Source: Streptomyces sp. NBC_00083
GTDB taxonomy: Bacteria; Actinomycetota; Actinomycetes; Streptomycetales; Streptomycetaceae
NCBI RefSeq assembly: GCF_026343295.1
Contig: NZ_JAPELY010000002.1
Coordinates: forward strand, 1,612,001 to 1,676,000
Reading direction: 5' to 3'
Length of the DNA: 64,000 nt
Part shown: positions 37,890-45,684 of the stretch, one piece after another
How the letters are laid out: every line of letters starts with the position of its first letter
Numbering within the stretch: position 1 is the first letter of the stretch
Program-made: the position numbers and the translations under genes
Notes under the pieces: generated by a model
Databases searched by the model: none
The model's input: the letters and a program-made list of their open reading frames with translations, nothing else
What the model was told of the DNA's origin: nothing

Positions 37890-37928
37890 CGTATCGTTTG
37901 GATGACGACAGTCAACAGTTCGCGATAG
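37890..37928. promoter_or_regulatory. Second copy of the TGACGACAGTCA operator in the ligase/dehydrogenase divergent promoter
   Basis: CGTATCG (37890-37896), the inner 12-mer TGACGACAGTCA (37903-37914) and CGATAG (37923-37928) repeat the layout of the site at 32149-32188, with slightly uneven spacers of six and eight bases. It is 30-40 bases upstream of the CoA ligase start and about 130 before the acyl-CoA dehydrogenase start, so it could control both directions. Confidence 0.62.
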
Positions 37929-38040
37929 AGCGGTCGAGGCCGACCGGATGAGCGGTGCGGGCCGGTGTCGGCCGGTGTCGGTCTGCCTCGTCGTCGGAGC
38001 CGAGTGGGACAGTCGAAACCCGAGTGGGAGAGGGGTGGCC

Positions 38041-39150
38041 ATGCCCGGATTCACGCTGGAGTCCGATCAGCGGGAGTGGTGCGGGGAGCTGCGGGTGCTC
38101 GCGGAGGCGCGGCTGCGCCCCCTTGCGGACCAGGGTGAGCCAGGCCGGGTCAACCGGCCACTCGTCGCGGCGCTCGGTGAGCACGGGCTGCTCGCCCGCC
38201 TCTTCGATTCCGGCGCGCTCGACCTGTGCCTGATGCGGGAATCGCTGGCGTACGCCTGCACCGAGGCGGAGACCGCGCTCGCCCTCCAGGGCCTCGGCGC
38301 ACACCCGGTCGCCGCGTACGGCACGCCGGCCCAGCGCGAGCGGTGGCTGCCCGAGGTGGCCGCGGGCCGCGCGATCGCCGCCTTCGCGCTGAGCGAGCCG
38401 GACGCGGGCTCGGACGCGGCGGCGCTCAGCCTCAACGCGGCCGAGGACAGAGGGGGTTGGCGTCTCACGGGCGAGAAGTGCTGGATCTCCAACGCCCCCG
38501 AGGCCGACTTCTACACCGTCTTCGCCCGCACGACGGCGGACGCGGGCGCCCGCGGGGTGAGCGCCTTCCTGGTCCCCGCCGACCGGCCGGGCCTGACCGG
38601 CGCGCCGCTCGACATGCTCTGCCCGCACGCCATCGGCAGCCTCACCTTCGACGGCGTGCCGGTGGGCGCCGACGACCTGCTGGGGGAGCGGGACCGGGGC
38701 TTCGCCGTCGCGATGCACACGCTCAACCTGTTCCGGCCGAGCGTCGGCGCGTTCGCCGTGGGCATGGCGCAGGCCGCACTGGACGCGACGCTCGCCCACA
38801 CCGCGCGCCGCACCGCGTTCGGCGGCCCGCTCAAGGAGCTCCAGGCCGTCGCCCACCAGGTCGCCGACATGGCGACCCGCACCGAGGCGGCACGGCTCCT
38901 GGTGTACGCGGCCGCCGCCGCCCACGACCGGGGCGAGCCCGGCATCGCACGCGGCTCGGCCATGGCCAAGCTGTTCGCCACCGAGAGCGCGCAGTACGTC
39001 GTCGACACGGCGGTCCAGCTGCACGGCGCCCGCGCGCTGCAACGAGGGCACCTCCTGGAACACCTCTACCGCGAGGTCCGCGCGCCCCGCATCTACGAGG
39101 GCGCGAGCGAAGTGCAGCGCACCATCATCGCGAAGGAGCTGTACCGGTGA
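38041..39150 (+). CDS. Acyl-CoA dehydrogenase
   Basis: 369 residues. FAD/acyl-CoA motifs are visible: AFALSEPDAGSDAA near residue 114, WISNAPEADFYTVFART near residue 147, RTAFGGPLKELQAV near residue 258 and YEGASEVQRTIIAKELY at the C-terminus. The latter region includes the usual catalytic-base neighbourhood. It belongs to the aromatic-CoA degradation cluster and presumably acts in the lower beta-oxidation-like steps. GGGAGAGGGG precedes ATG at 38041. Stop overlaps the RidA start (GTGA). Confidence 0.9.
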   Translation: MPGFTLESDQREWCGELRVLAEARLRPLADQGEPGRVNRPLVAALGEHGLLARLFDSGALDLCLMRESLAYACTEAETALALQGLGAHPVAAYGTPAQRERWLPEVAAGRAIAAFALSEPDAGSDAAALSLNAAEDRGGWRLTGEKCWISNAPEADFYTVFARTTADAGARGVSAFLVPADRPGLTGAPLDMLCPHAIGSLTFDGVPVGADDLLGERDRGFAVAMHTLNLFRPSVGAFAVGMAQAALDATLAHTARRTAFGGPLKELQAVAHQVADMATRTEAARLLVYAAAAAHDRGEPGIARGSAMAKLFATESAQYVVDTAVQLHGARALQRGHLLEHLYREVRAPRIYEGASEVQRTIIAKELYR

Positions 39151-39545
39151 GCCTGGACCGAGTGAACCCCGAGGGGCTGTCCCCCGCCACGGGCTTCAGC
39201 CACGCCGTCGTCGCCACCGGGTCCCGGCTGGTGTTCCTCGCCGGGCAGACCGCGCTCGACGGCGACGGCAAGGTGGTGGGCGCGACCCTGCCCGAGCAGT
39301 TCCGCACCGCGCTCACCAACCTGCTGGCGGCGCTGGCCGCGGCGGGGGGCGCCCCGGGCGACCTCGCGCGGGTCACCGTGTACGCCACGGACGTCGCGGA
39401 CTACCGGGCTCGGGCCCGTGAACTGGGCGCGATCTGGCGGGAGTTGGCGGGCCGCACCTACCCGGCGATGGCCGTGATCGGCGCGGTCCGGCTCTGGGAC
39501 AGCGAGGCCCTGGTCGAGCTGGACGGCTTCGCGGTCCTGGACTAG
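39147..39545 (+). CDS. RidA/YjgF family enamine/imine deaminase
   Basis: 132 residues from GTG, overlapping the dehydrogenase gene. The Rid fold is clear: LVFLAGQTALDGDG, EQFRTALTNLLAALAAAGG, VTVYATDVADY and YPAMAVIGAVRLWD. The family's key arginine region is altered (AVRL in place of the usual VxxL-with-Arg), so it may be a specialised Rid subgroup. In anthranilate CoA-degradation loci such a protein is expected to hydrolyse the enamine/imine left after ring reduction, releasing ammonia; that assignment is inference from context. Confidence 0.85.
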   Translation: MSLDRVNPEGLSPATGFSHAVVATGSRLVFLAGQTALDGDGKVVGATLPEQFRTALTNLLAALAAAGGAPGDLARVTVYATDVADYRARARELGAIWRELAGRTYPAMAVIGAVRLWDSEALVELDGFAVLD

Positions 39546-39643
39546 CGAGGCTCCCGCACCGGCGGGGGGATCGGGGCCGAGACCCTTGTGGGGAGCGATG
39601 GTGGGCCAGTAAAATGTCACACACCACACTAGGGAGTTGGACC

Positions 39644-40552
39644 ATGACGTCAGCAGCACCCCGCCGCACGCGGCCCTGGCACGGAATCCTCGTGGCGACC
39701 GCGCTTCCCCTGCGCCCCGACCTCTCCGTCGACTTCGACGCGTACGCCCGGCACGTCCGGCGGCTGATCGAGAACGGCAGCGACGGCGTCGTGCCGAACG
39801 GGTCGCTCGGCGAATACCAGACGCTCACCGACGAGGAGCGCGACCGCGTCGTGGCCACCGCCATCGAGGCGGCGGGCGACGGCGACCGCGTCATGGTCGG
39901 CGTCGCCGCGTACGGCAGCGCCGAATCCCGGCGCTGGGCCGAGCGGGCCGCCGCCGCCGGGGCGGGCTCGGTGCTGTTGCTCCCGCCCAATGCCTACCGG
40001 GCGGACGAGCGCTCCGTACGGGCCCACTACGCCGAGGTCGCCAAGGCGGGCCTGCCCGTGGTCGCCTACAACAACCCCTTCGACACCAAGGTGGACCTGA
40101 CGCCCGCCCTCCTCGCCCAACTCCACGCCGACGGCAGCATCGTCGCCGTCAAGGAGTTCAGCGGCGATGTGCGCAGGGCCTACGAGATCGCCGAACTCGC
40201 CCCGGAACTGGACCTGTTGGCCGGGGCCGACGACGTCCTGCTCGAACTCGCGACGGCCGGGGCCGTGGGCTGGATCGCCGGATACCCCAACGCCCTGCCC
40301 GGTGCCTGCTCCCGGCTCTACCACGCGGCGGTCGCCGGCGACCTCGCCACCGCCCTGCCGCTCTACCGATCGCTCCACCCGCTGCTGCGCTGGGACTCCA
40401 AGACCGAGTTCATCCAGGCGATCAAGCTGTCCATGGACATCGCCGGGCACCCGGGCGGCCCCACCCGGCCGCCGAGGGAGCCGCTGACGGCGGAGCAGGA
40501 CGCGGTGGTGCGCGCCGCCACCGAGAAGGTGCTCGCCGAAGGCCTCGACTAG
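39644..40552 (+). CDS. DapA-superfamily lyase/deaminase, probable 1-pyrroline-4-hydroxy-2-carboxylate deaminase
   Basis: 302 residues of the N-acetylneuraminate-lyase/dihydrodipicolinate-synthase superfamily. NGSLGEYQTL replaces the usual GTTGE loop, YNNPFDTKVDL contains the tyrosine, and the Schiff-base lysine is in VAVKEFSGD near residue 168. Start ATG 39644 with AGGGAG upstream. It sits 20 bases before a proline/hydroxyproline racemase, the pairing seen in bacterial 4-hydroxyproline degradation, where this enzyme converts the pyrroline carboxylate to alpha-ketoglutarate semialdehyde. Confidence 0.85.
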   Translation: MTSAAPRRTRPWHGILVATALPLRPDLSVDFDAYARHVRRLIENGSDGVVPNGSLGEYQTLTDEERDRVVATAIEAAGDGDRVMVGVAAYGSAESRRWAERAAAAGAGSVLLLPPNAYRADERSVRAHYAEVAKAGLPVVAYNNPFDTKVDLTPALLAQLHADGSIVAVKEFSGDVRRAYEIAELAPELDLLAGADDVLLELATAGAVGWIAGYPNALPGACSRLYHAAVAGDLATALPLYRSLHPLLRWDSKTEFIQAIKLSMDIAGHPGGPTRPPREPLTAEQDAVVRAATEKVLAEGLD

Positions 40553-40572
40553 CCTGCCAGGAGGGCGAATTC

Positions 40573-41574
40573 ATGCGCACCCGACACGTCTACCACGCGG
40601 TCGACTCGCACACCGAGGGCATGCCGACCCGCGTCATCACCGGCGGGATCGGCGTCGTGCCGGGCGCCACCATGGCCGAGCGCCGGCGGTACTTCATGGA
40701 GCACCTCGACCACATCCGTACGCTCCTCATGTACGAGCCGCGCGGCCACGCCGCGATGAGCGGCGCGATCCTCCAGCCCCCGACCCGGCCCGACGCGGAC
40801 TACGGCGTGCTCTACATCGAGGTCTCCGGCCTCCTGCCGATGTGCGGGCACGGCACCATCGGGGTGGCCACCGTCCTCGTGGAGACCGGGATGGTCCCGG
40901 TCGCCGAGCCCGTCACCACCGTCCGGCTCGACACCCCGGCCGGTCTGGTGAGCGTGGACGTGCGGGTCGAGGACGGCGCGGCGAGATCCGTCACGCTGAC
41001 CAACGTCCCCGCGTTCTGCCTGGCGCTCGACCGCAAGGTGCGGGTCGCGGGGCTCGGCACGGTCACCTACGACCTCGCGTACGGCGGCAACTTCTACGCG
41101 TTCGTCGAACTCGACGCGCTGGGCCTGCCGTTCGACCGGGGTCACCAGGACGAGCTGCTCACCGCGGGGCTCGCGATCATGGACGCCATCAACGCGGCCG
41201 AGCCGCCGGTGCACCCCGAGAACCCGGAGATCGCCGGGGTGAAGCACGTCTACCTCGCGGCCCCGGGCTCGGACGCGACGCGCTCGCGGCACGCCATGGC
41301 CATTCACCCGGGCTGGTTCGACCGCTCCCCGTGCGGCACCGGCACCTCCGCGCGCATGGCCCAGCTGCACGCCCGGGGCGAGCTGCCCCTGGACCGCGAC
41401 TTCGTCAACGAGTCGTTCATCGGTACGCGGTTCACCGGCCGGCTCGTCGGCGAGACCAGGGTCGGCGCGCTTCCCGCGGTGATCCCCACGGTGACCGGCC
41501 GGGCCTGGATCACCGGCACGGCCCAGTACTTCCTCGACCCGGCCGACCCGTTCCCGGCGGGCTTCCTGCTGTGA
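40573..41574 (+). CDS. Proline racemase family, probable 4-hydroxyproline 2-epimerase
   Basis: 333 residues. The two catalytic-cysteine regions are intact: MCGHGTIG near residue 94 and SPCGTGTSARM near residue 256, the Cys/Cys pair of epimerases (3-hydroxyproline dehydratases carry Thr in the second). The N-terminus VDSHTEGMPTRV is typical. Start ATG with AGGAGGGC upstream. Converts trans-4-hydroxy-L-proline to the cis-D isomer. The D-hydroxyproline oxidase and semialdehyde dehydrogenase that complete the pathway are not next to it; the accessory island begins right after this gene. Confidence 0.9.
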   Translation: MRTRHVYHAVDSHTEGMPTRVITGGIGVVPGATMAERRRYFMEHLDHIRTLLMYEPRGHAAMSGAILQPPTRPDADYGVLYIEVSGLLPMCGHGTIGVATVLVETGMVPVAEPVTTVRLDTPAGLVSVDVRVEDGAARSVTLTNVPAFCLALDRKVRVAGLGTVTYDLAYGGNFYAFVELDALGLPFDRGHQDELLTAGLAIMDAINAAEPPVHPENPEIAGVKHVYLAAPGSDATRSRHAMAIHPGWFDRSPCGTGTSARMAQLHARGELPLDRDFVNESFIGTRFTGRLVGETRVGALPAVIPTVTGRAWITGTAQYFLDPADPFPAGFLL

Positions 41575-41781
41575 CGGCGAGCAGTAAGGGGAATCTGGCC
41601 GGCGTAAGCCGAAAATCGCACGTGCGTATGGGCGGAACTTCATCGACGGAAAGAGAATTAGCAGACGGTGCATGAATGAGATTTGGCCGCAATGAGTAAT
41701 TTTCGGCCTCTCTGCATCCCCAGCTCTCCGGACTGGATAATTCCGCACCCGTCACGAAAGGAACTCCCATACCGTGATCGC
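41575..41781. other. Junction between catabolic region and accessory island
   Basis: About 200 bases without a gene where composition drops from very GC-rich to mixed. GCCGAAAAT (41608-41616) is mirrored by ATTTTCGGC (41699-41707), a nine-base inverted repeat 82 bases apart. No tRNA, integrase or clear attachment duplication is visible. The promoter of the CRP-like gene is presumably at about 41720-41770. Confidence 0.5.
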
Positions 41782-42438
41782 ATGAGCGAAGATCAATCCC
41801 GTGCGACATCGCCCCTTCGGGCCCTGGTGTCTCGGCAGGTATGGGAAGGTCTTGTGAGCTATCCAGCACAGACCTTCTTGGCCGGTCGAGCGCTGCTGAG
41901 GCAGGGCTGTAAAGGTACTCACGTTCTGGCACTCGTCGATGGGTTGGTGAAGGTGGTCCGCACCGATCCCGATGGCCGGCGGCGCGTGCTCGCGTTCCGC
42001 GGCTCCGGTGAGGTTTTGGGTGAGATGGCGGTGCAGTGTGCGAGTGGGCGGCTCGCTGATGTGTGGGCGATGCGCGACTGCAAAGCGACCATCATCCCTG
42101 CGGCTGACTTCCGCCGCTTGATGCATGAGAGTCATCTCGCGCTGCCGGTCGCGGCAATGGCCACCCACCGCCTGCGTGAGCAGACCGAGATCTACGAGGG
42201 GCCTGTGCATAGACGTTTAGCCCTTACCCTCCTTCGCCTTGTCGAAGTCTCTGGCGGTCAACACTCCTTCGTTCTCACACGAGAAGACCTGGCTCAACAC
42301 ATTGACGTGGGACGCAAGGCGGTCAGTCAGGCACTCGATCGCCTCGGGCCGGATCAGGTGTCGGCGGGCAAGAGCCGGATCGACGTGGTCAGTGTGGAAC
42401 GGCTGCGTGAGACGGTCGCTGGTCGCTCAGGCACATGA
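41782..42438 (+). CDS. CRP/FNR-family regulator with cyclic-nucleotide-binding domain
   Basis: 218 residues. The beta-roll domain spans about 20-125 (FLAGRALLRQGCKGTHVLALVDGLVKVV, GSGEVLGEMAVQ). A winged helix follows at about 160-215 (LTREDLAQHIDVGRKAVSQALDRL). The phosphate-binding cassette region GEMAVQCASGRLADVWA lacks an evident RxS/RxA pattern, so the ligand cannot be named. It is directly upstream of a class III cyclase-like gene, which suggests it reads that enzyme's product. There is an in-frame TTA codon at 42217-42219. No good ribosome site precedes ATG 41782; a start at 41692 is possible. Confidence 0.85.
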   Translation: MSEDQSRATSPLRALVSRQVWEGLVSYPAQTFLAGRALLRQGCKGTHVLALVDGLVKVVRTDPDGRRRVLAFRGSGEVLGEMAVQCASGRLADVWAMRDCKATIIPAADFRRLMHESHLALPVAAMATHRLREQTEIYEGPVHRRLALTLLRLVEVSGGQHSFVLTREDLAQHIDVGRKAVSQALDRLGPDQVSAGKSRIDVVSVERLRETVAGRSGT

Positions 42439-42544
42439 GAATGCAGTGTGATCCACGACACTCGTCGTCTGGGGCTGGGGAACGGACGATATCCACGCTC
42501 GCTGTGAAGCTCGACCTGCGCGACACCGCACGTATGAGCCTCCC

Positions 42545-42571
42545 GTCTGACCGCGCAAGCGTCAGACGGCC
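42545..42571 (+). promoter_or_regulatory. Hairpin with GCAA tetraloop upstream of the cyclase-like gene
   Basis: CCGTCTGAC (42545-42553) pairs with GTCAGACGG (42563-42571). Inside, GC-GCAA-GC closes a GNRA-type tetraloop, with one bulged C. It ends seven bases before the GAGGAG ribosome site of the gene at 42587, so it could act as an operator or as a 5'-UTR structure. Confidence 0.5.
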
Positions 42572-42586
42572 GCACAGAGGAGTGAC

Positions 42587-43510
42587 ATGCACGAGTTCAC
42601 CAACGAACCGTTCGGGCGAACAGTCGCCCCCTACACCCGCAGCCGTCCACTGCCGCCCTATCGAGGCATCTTGGCCGTGGATGCCAAGGACTTCACGGGG
42701 CGACCGGCGATCGAGCACGAGGTCGTCAGCCGCACCGTGCCTGAGCTTCTCAAGAACGCACTGGGCAGAGCTGGGTTGCGAGACCTGTGGGACGACCGCG
42801 TGTTTCCCGCCACGACAGGCGACGGTTTCGTCTTCGGGTTCGACCCTTCACGGATGCCCCTGGTGATCCATCCGATGCTCCGCACGCTGCAGGACGTACT
42901 TACCGACTTCAATGTCCTGTCCCACGGAACGATGCCGATCAGGCTCCGAGTCAGCCTGCATGTAGGCCCCCTGCCAGATTCGGGAGATGAGTTCAGCGGC
43001 AACGGGACGGTGCGTAATGACACCCATCGTCTGCTCGACTCGCGCCCCGTCAAGGCTGTGCTCGCTTCCCACAAGAAGAACGTCACGCAGGTCGCGGCCA
43101 TCCTGTCCGACCGCTGCTACGAGGACGCGGTTGCCAGTGGCTACACGGGCCGCCACCCCGACCATTTCGTAGAGGTGGCCGCGACGGTCGACGGCAAGGG
43201 GTTCTCCCAGCGGGCCTGGGTGTATGTACCCCAGCCGTCCGGGCCCCTGCACGAAGCGGGGAAAGGGGTCGGCCCGGCTCTGGCGGCTTTACCGGAAGCC
43301 GACCGTCTGCACCTCGATGACGAGTCGAGGGGTCACCAAACGAAAAATAGCGCTCCCAACGGCAATGTCAATACGGGCACCGTGCACGGCGGGCAGAGTG
43401 TGGCCAATCACCATGTTGCCGGTGACCGCGTGGAAGGGAATAAGGCCGACCGCGTCCGCGGTTTTCAAGGGGATCAGGTTCGCGGCAACAAGCACCAGGG
43501 GCGGCAGTGA
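42587..43510 (+). CDS. Class III nucleotidyl-cyclase-like protein with C-terminal VNTG motif
   Basis: 307 residues. Residues 25-150 align by eye with the class III cyclase core: LAVDAKDFT (Asp32, first metal site), TGDGFVFGF (Asp79, second metal site), LRVSLHVGP (the RxGIHxG strand) and VRNDTHRL, which keeps the N-x-x-x-R transition-state pair (Asn144, Arg148). The enzyme may therefore be active; nucleotide preference is not evident. After a linker comes GNVNTGTVHGGQSV (259-272), the motif shared with three neighbours, and a tail of GD-x-V-x-GNK pseudo-repeats. There is a TTA codon at 43289. Its stop overlaps the next start by four bases. Role inferred: signal-producing or assembly component of a conflict system. 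Confidence 0.7.
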   Translation: MHEFTNEPFGRTVAPYTRSRPLPPYRGILAVDAKDFTGRPAIEHEVVSRTVPELLKNALGRAGLRDLWDDRVFPATTGDGFVFGFDPSRMPLVIHPMLRTLQDVLTDFNVLSHGTMPIRLRVSLHVGPLPDSGDEFSGNGTVRNDTHRLLDSRPVKAVLASHKKNVTQVAAILSDRCYEDAVASGYTGRHPDHFVEVAATVDGKGFSQRAWVYVPQPSGPLHEAGKGVGPALAALPEADRLHLDDESRGHQTKNSAPNGNVNTGTVHGGQSVANHHVAGDRVEGNKADRVRGFQGDQVRGNKHQGRQ

Positions 43511-45684
43511 CCACCCCAAACGCCGAGAGGCAGTCACCGGAGCACCTCGACGCCGTGTCGACCCCTGCGGAAGACTTGTCCGAAGACAAGCCGCTGCGTG
43601 TCGAGACCGATCGCGAAGTCGCCGAATTGATGGGTGTTCTTGGAGGGGCGGCGAGGGCGGCGGCTTCGTTCGTTTACGCTCCGCACGGAAACGTCAACGC
43701 CGGTTCCGTGCATGGGGGGCAGCGTGTAAGGAACAGTTCCGGGACCGACAGGCAGAGGATCCGGGAACGGGTGCGTGAGGGCCCTGTCCCAGAGGCGGAG
43801 GTACAGGCCGCAGCATTCGGGTACGCGCACCCTGCGTGGTTCCAGGAGGCCGTTCAGAAATTGAACAAGGGTGGCCCTTTGTTCCTGGCCGGGCGACCCG
43901 GAACCGGTCGGCGCACCGCTGCCCTGAACCTGCTGCGGGCGAGCTGTGGGCGAGGAGCACCCCTGAGGGCGCTGGACAGCGTCACCGAACTCGACCGCTG
44001 GCAGCCCACAGATCCCTCAGTACGCGGGTATGTGATGGACGGTCTGTTTCCGTCACAACCTCTGGGCCCCGGAGTCTTGGGACACGTGCGCTCATTGCTG
44101 GAAAAGGCCAAGGCGCGCATGGTGATCGTGCTGCCCGATGACGCGGCTCTTCTGCGCAGACTCGAACAGGATCTGCATGTCAGCCCCACCATGTGCATAC
44201 CGCCGCCGCCGACGATGGTGTTCGATAGCCGGTTCGCGGCGACAGTTCCGGATGAGCTCGAACAGAGTCGACTGTTGGGGTCTCTGGAGGGGCGACATCA
44301 GTTGTGCGACTTGCTGGTTCCGGAGCTGGTGCCGGCAGAGGTGGTGGAGCTGGTGACGGCCATCGTGTCGGCGGACGGGGATCCGGAGGTACTGGGCGAT
44401 GTCGAGGCTCGGCTGAGCTACCGAGCCGAACAGGACGTCACCTATCTGTTGGATGAGTTGCGGGGGGATGCGGACGCACTTGCCTTTTTGCTGGCCACCT
44501 GCGTCTACGAGGGGTTGGACCACCGGCTTGTGAGAGAGGAAGCCGATCGGCTGCTGGCGCTGTCGGCGGGGCGTCTGACGGCGGTGCTGTCCTTGACGGA
44601 TGCCTCCGGCGCGGAGAAGGCGGAGCGACCCAACCCCGACTTCGTCTTCCGGCGGTCGTTGGCAGATCTGTTGCAAGCCGTCCGCGCAGTCCGCCGGGAA
44701 CCTGAGATTCGCACGGAGGGAGCCTACGCGCAGACCACGGAAGCGATCGTGTTCGTCCGGCACCAGCAAGGCGAAGCGGTGCTCAGGCATGTATGGCGCG
44801 AGTACGGACAACTGTCAGAACTCCTAGTGGAGTGGCTCCGGGAAGTGGATCACTCCACCGAACTGACCCGTCCCGTAGGCCAGATCATGGGCAGGGCAGC
44901 GACCTGGGGTGGTGGTCGGCGCGCCTTGCGCCACATACGGGCGCTTGCCGAGTCCGAGCGCATGACCAGTCGTCTCATCGCAGCGAGCGCGCTCGGCATA
45001 GCGGCCGAAGACCCTGTGCTGGTGGCGGAAGTGCGCTATCGCCTTCAACGATGGAGCCGGACGTCCGACCCCCGCCTCAGGACAACGGTGGCATATGCGT
45101 GCGGCGCGGAGTTCGGGCGAGCTCGTCCAGACCTGGCTCTACAGCTTCTTCACACTCTTCAGCTCGGTGTGAGCGGCGGCGGGGGTAATGACCAACAGGG
45201 GAGCTACCAAGTTCTGCTTGCTGTGCGGGTGGCGATGCTGAGCTTGTTTCAAGACGGCAACGAAGTCACGGTGTTCAGACGGCTCTCGGAGTGGCTCGGA
45301 GAGGAGTCAGGCGATGGCGAGCAGACGCTTTCGCTGTTCAGTCAATTACTGCAGTCCCCCCAATGGTTCATTAGTGAACTCGCTGATGAGACGCCGGAAT
45401 CAGAGCTGATCATCCAAGTCATAGGGCGTGCGTTGAATGTGGAGCCTTCGTTTGAAGTGACCTGTTCTGCCCTGCTCCGTTGGGCTGAGTGGGGACGATG
45501 GGACAGGACGGTGTATCGGGCGGTGGAAAATCTCTTCGCCCTCTTGGTCCGATCCATGCGATCCGGAGAATTCCGGTTGTTCGTGGAGATGGACGAGGCC
45601 GGCGAGGTCGGTTGGGCAGGGCTGGAGGCGGCACGAGCTGCTCTCACCAGCTGGCGGGACTGCAAACGGAGCGAAGCGGCATGA
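43507..45684 (+). CDS. Large degenerate P-loop NTPase-like protein with N-terminal VNTG motif (copy 1)
   Basis: 725 residues from GTG, overlapping the cyclase-like gene. Residues 61-74 read GNVNAGSVHGGQRV, the shared motif. A P-loop-like segment GRPGTGRRT at 129-137 has arginine where Walker A has lysine. A hydrophobic strand MVIVLPDD at 205-212 resembles Walker B. From about 400 onwards the protein is helical with repeat-like, HEAT/TPR-like character. This layout (short motif, NTPase, helical repeats) recalls STAND/NLR-like sensors, but the altered P-loop suggests an inactive or non-hydrolysing version. A TTA codon lies at 45346. A paralogue is at 47008. Confidence 0.65.
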   Translation: MTTPNAERQSPEHLDAVSTPAEDLSEDKPLRVETDREVAELMGVLGGAARAAASFVYAPHGNVNAGSVHGGQRVRNSSGTDRQRIRERVREGPVPEAEVQAAAFGYAHPAWFQEAVQKLNKGGPLFLAGRPGTGRRTAALNLLRASCGRGAPLRALDSVTELDRWQPTDPSVRGYVMDGLFPSQPLGPGVLGHVRSLLEKAKARMVIVLPDDAALLRRLEQDLHVSPTMCIPPPPTMVFDSRFAATVPDELEQSRLLGSLEGRHQLCDLLVPELVPAEVVELVTAIVSADGDPEVLGDVEARLSYRAEQDVTYLLDELRGDADALAFLLATCVYEGLDHRLVREEADRLLALSAGRLTAVLSLTDASGAEKAERPNPDFVFRRSLADLLQAVRAVRREPEIRTEGAYAQTTEAIVFVRHQQGEAVLRHVWREYGQLSELLVEWLREVDHSTELTRPVGQIMGRAATWGGGRRALRHIRALAESERMTSRLIAASALGIAAEDPVLVAEVRYRLQRWSRTSDPRLRTTVAYACGAEFGRARPDLALQLLHTLQLGVSGGGGNDQQGSYQVLLAVRVAMLSLFQDGNEVTVFRRLSEWLGEESGDGEQTLSLFSQLLQSPQWFISELADETPESELIIQVIGRALNVEPSFEVTCSALLRWAEWGRWDRTVYRAVENLFALLVRSMRSGEFRLFVEMDEAGEVGWAGLEAARAALTSWRDCKRSEAA

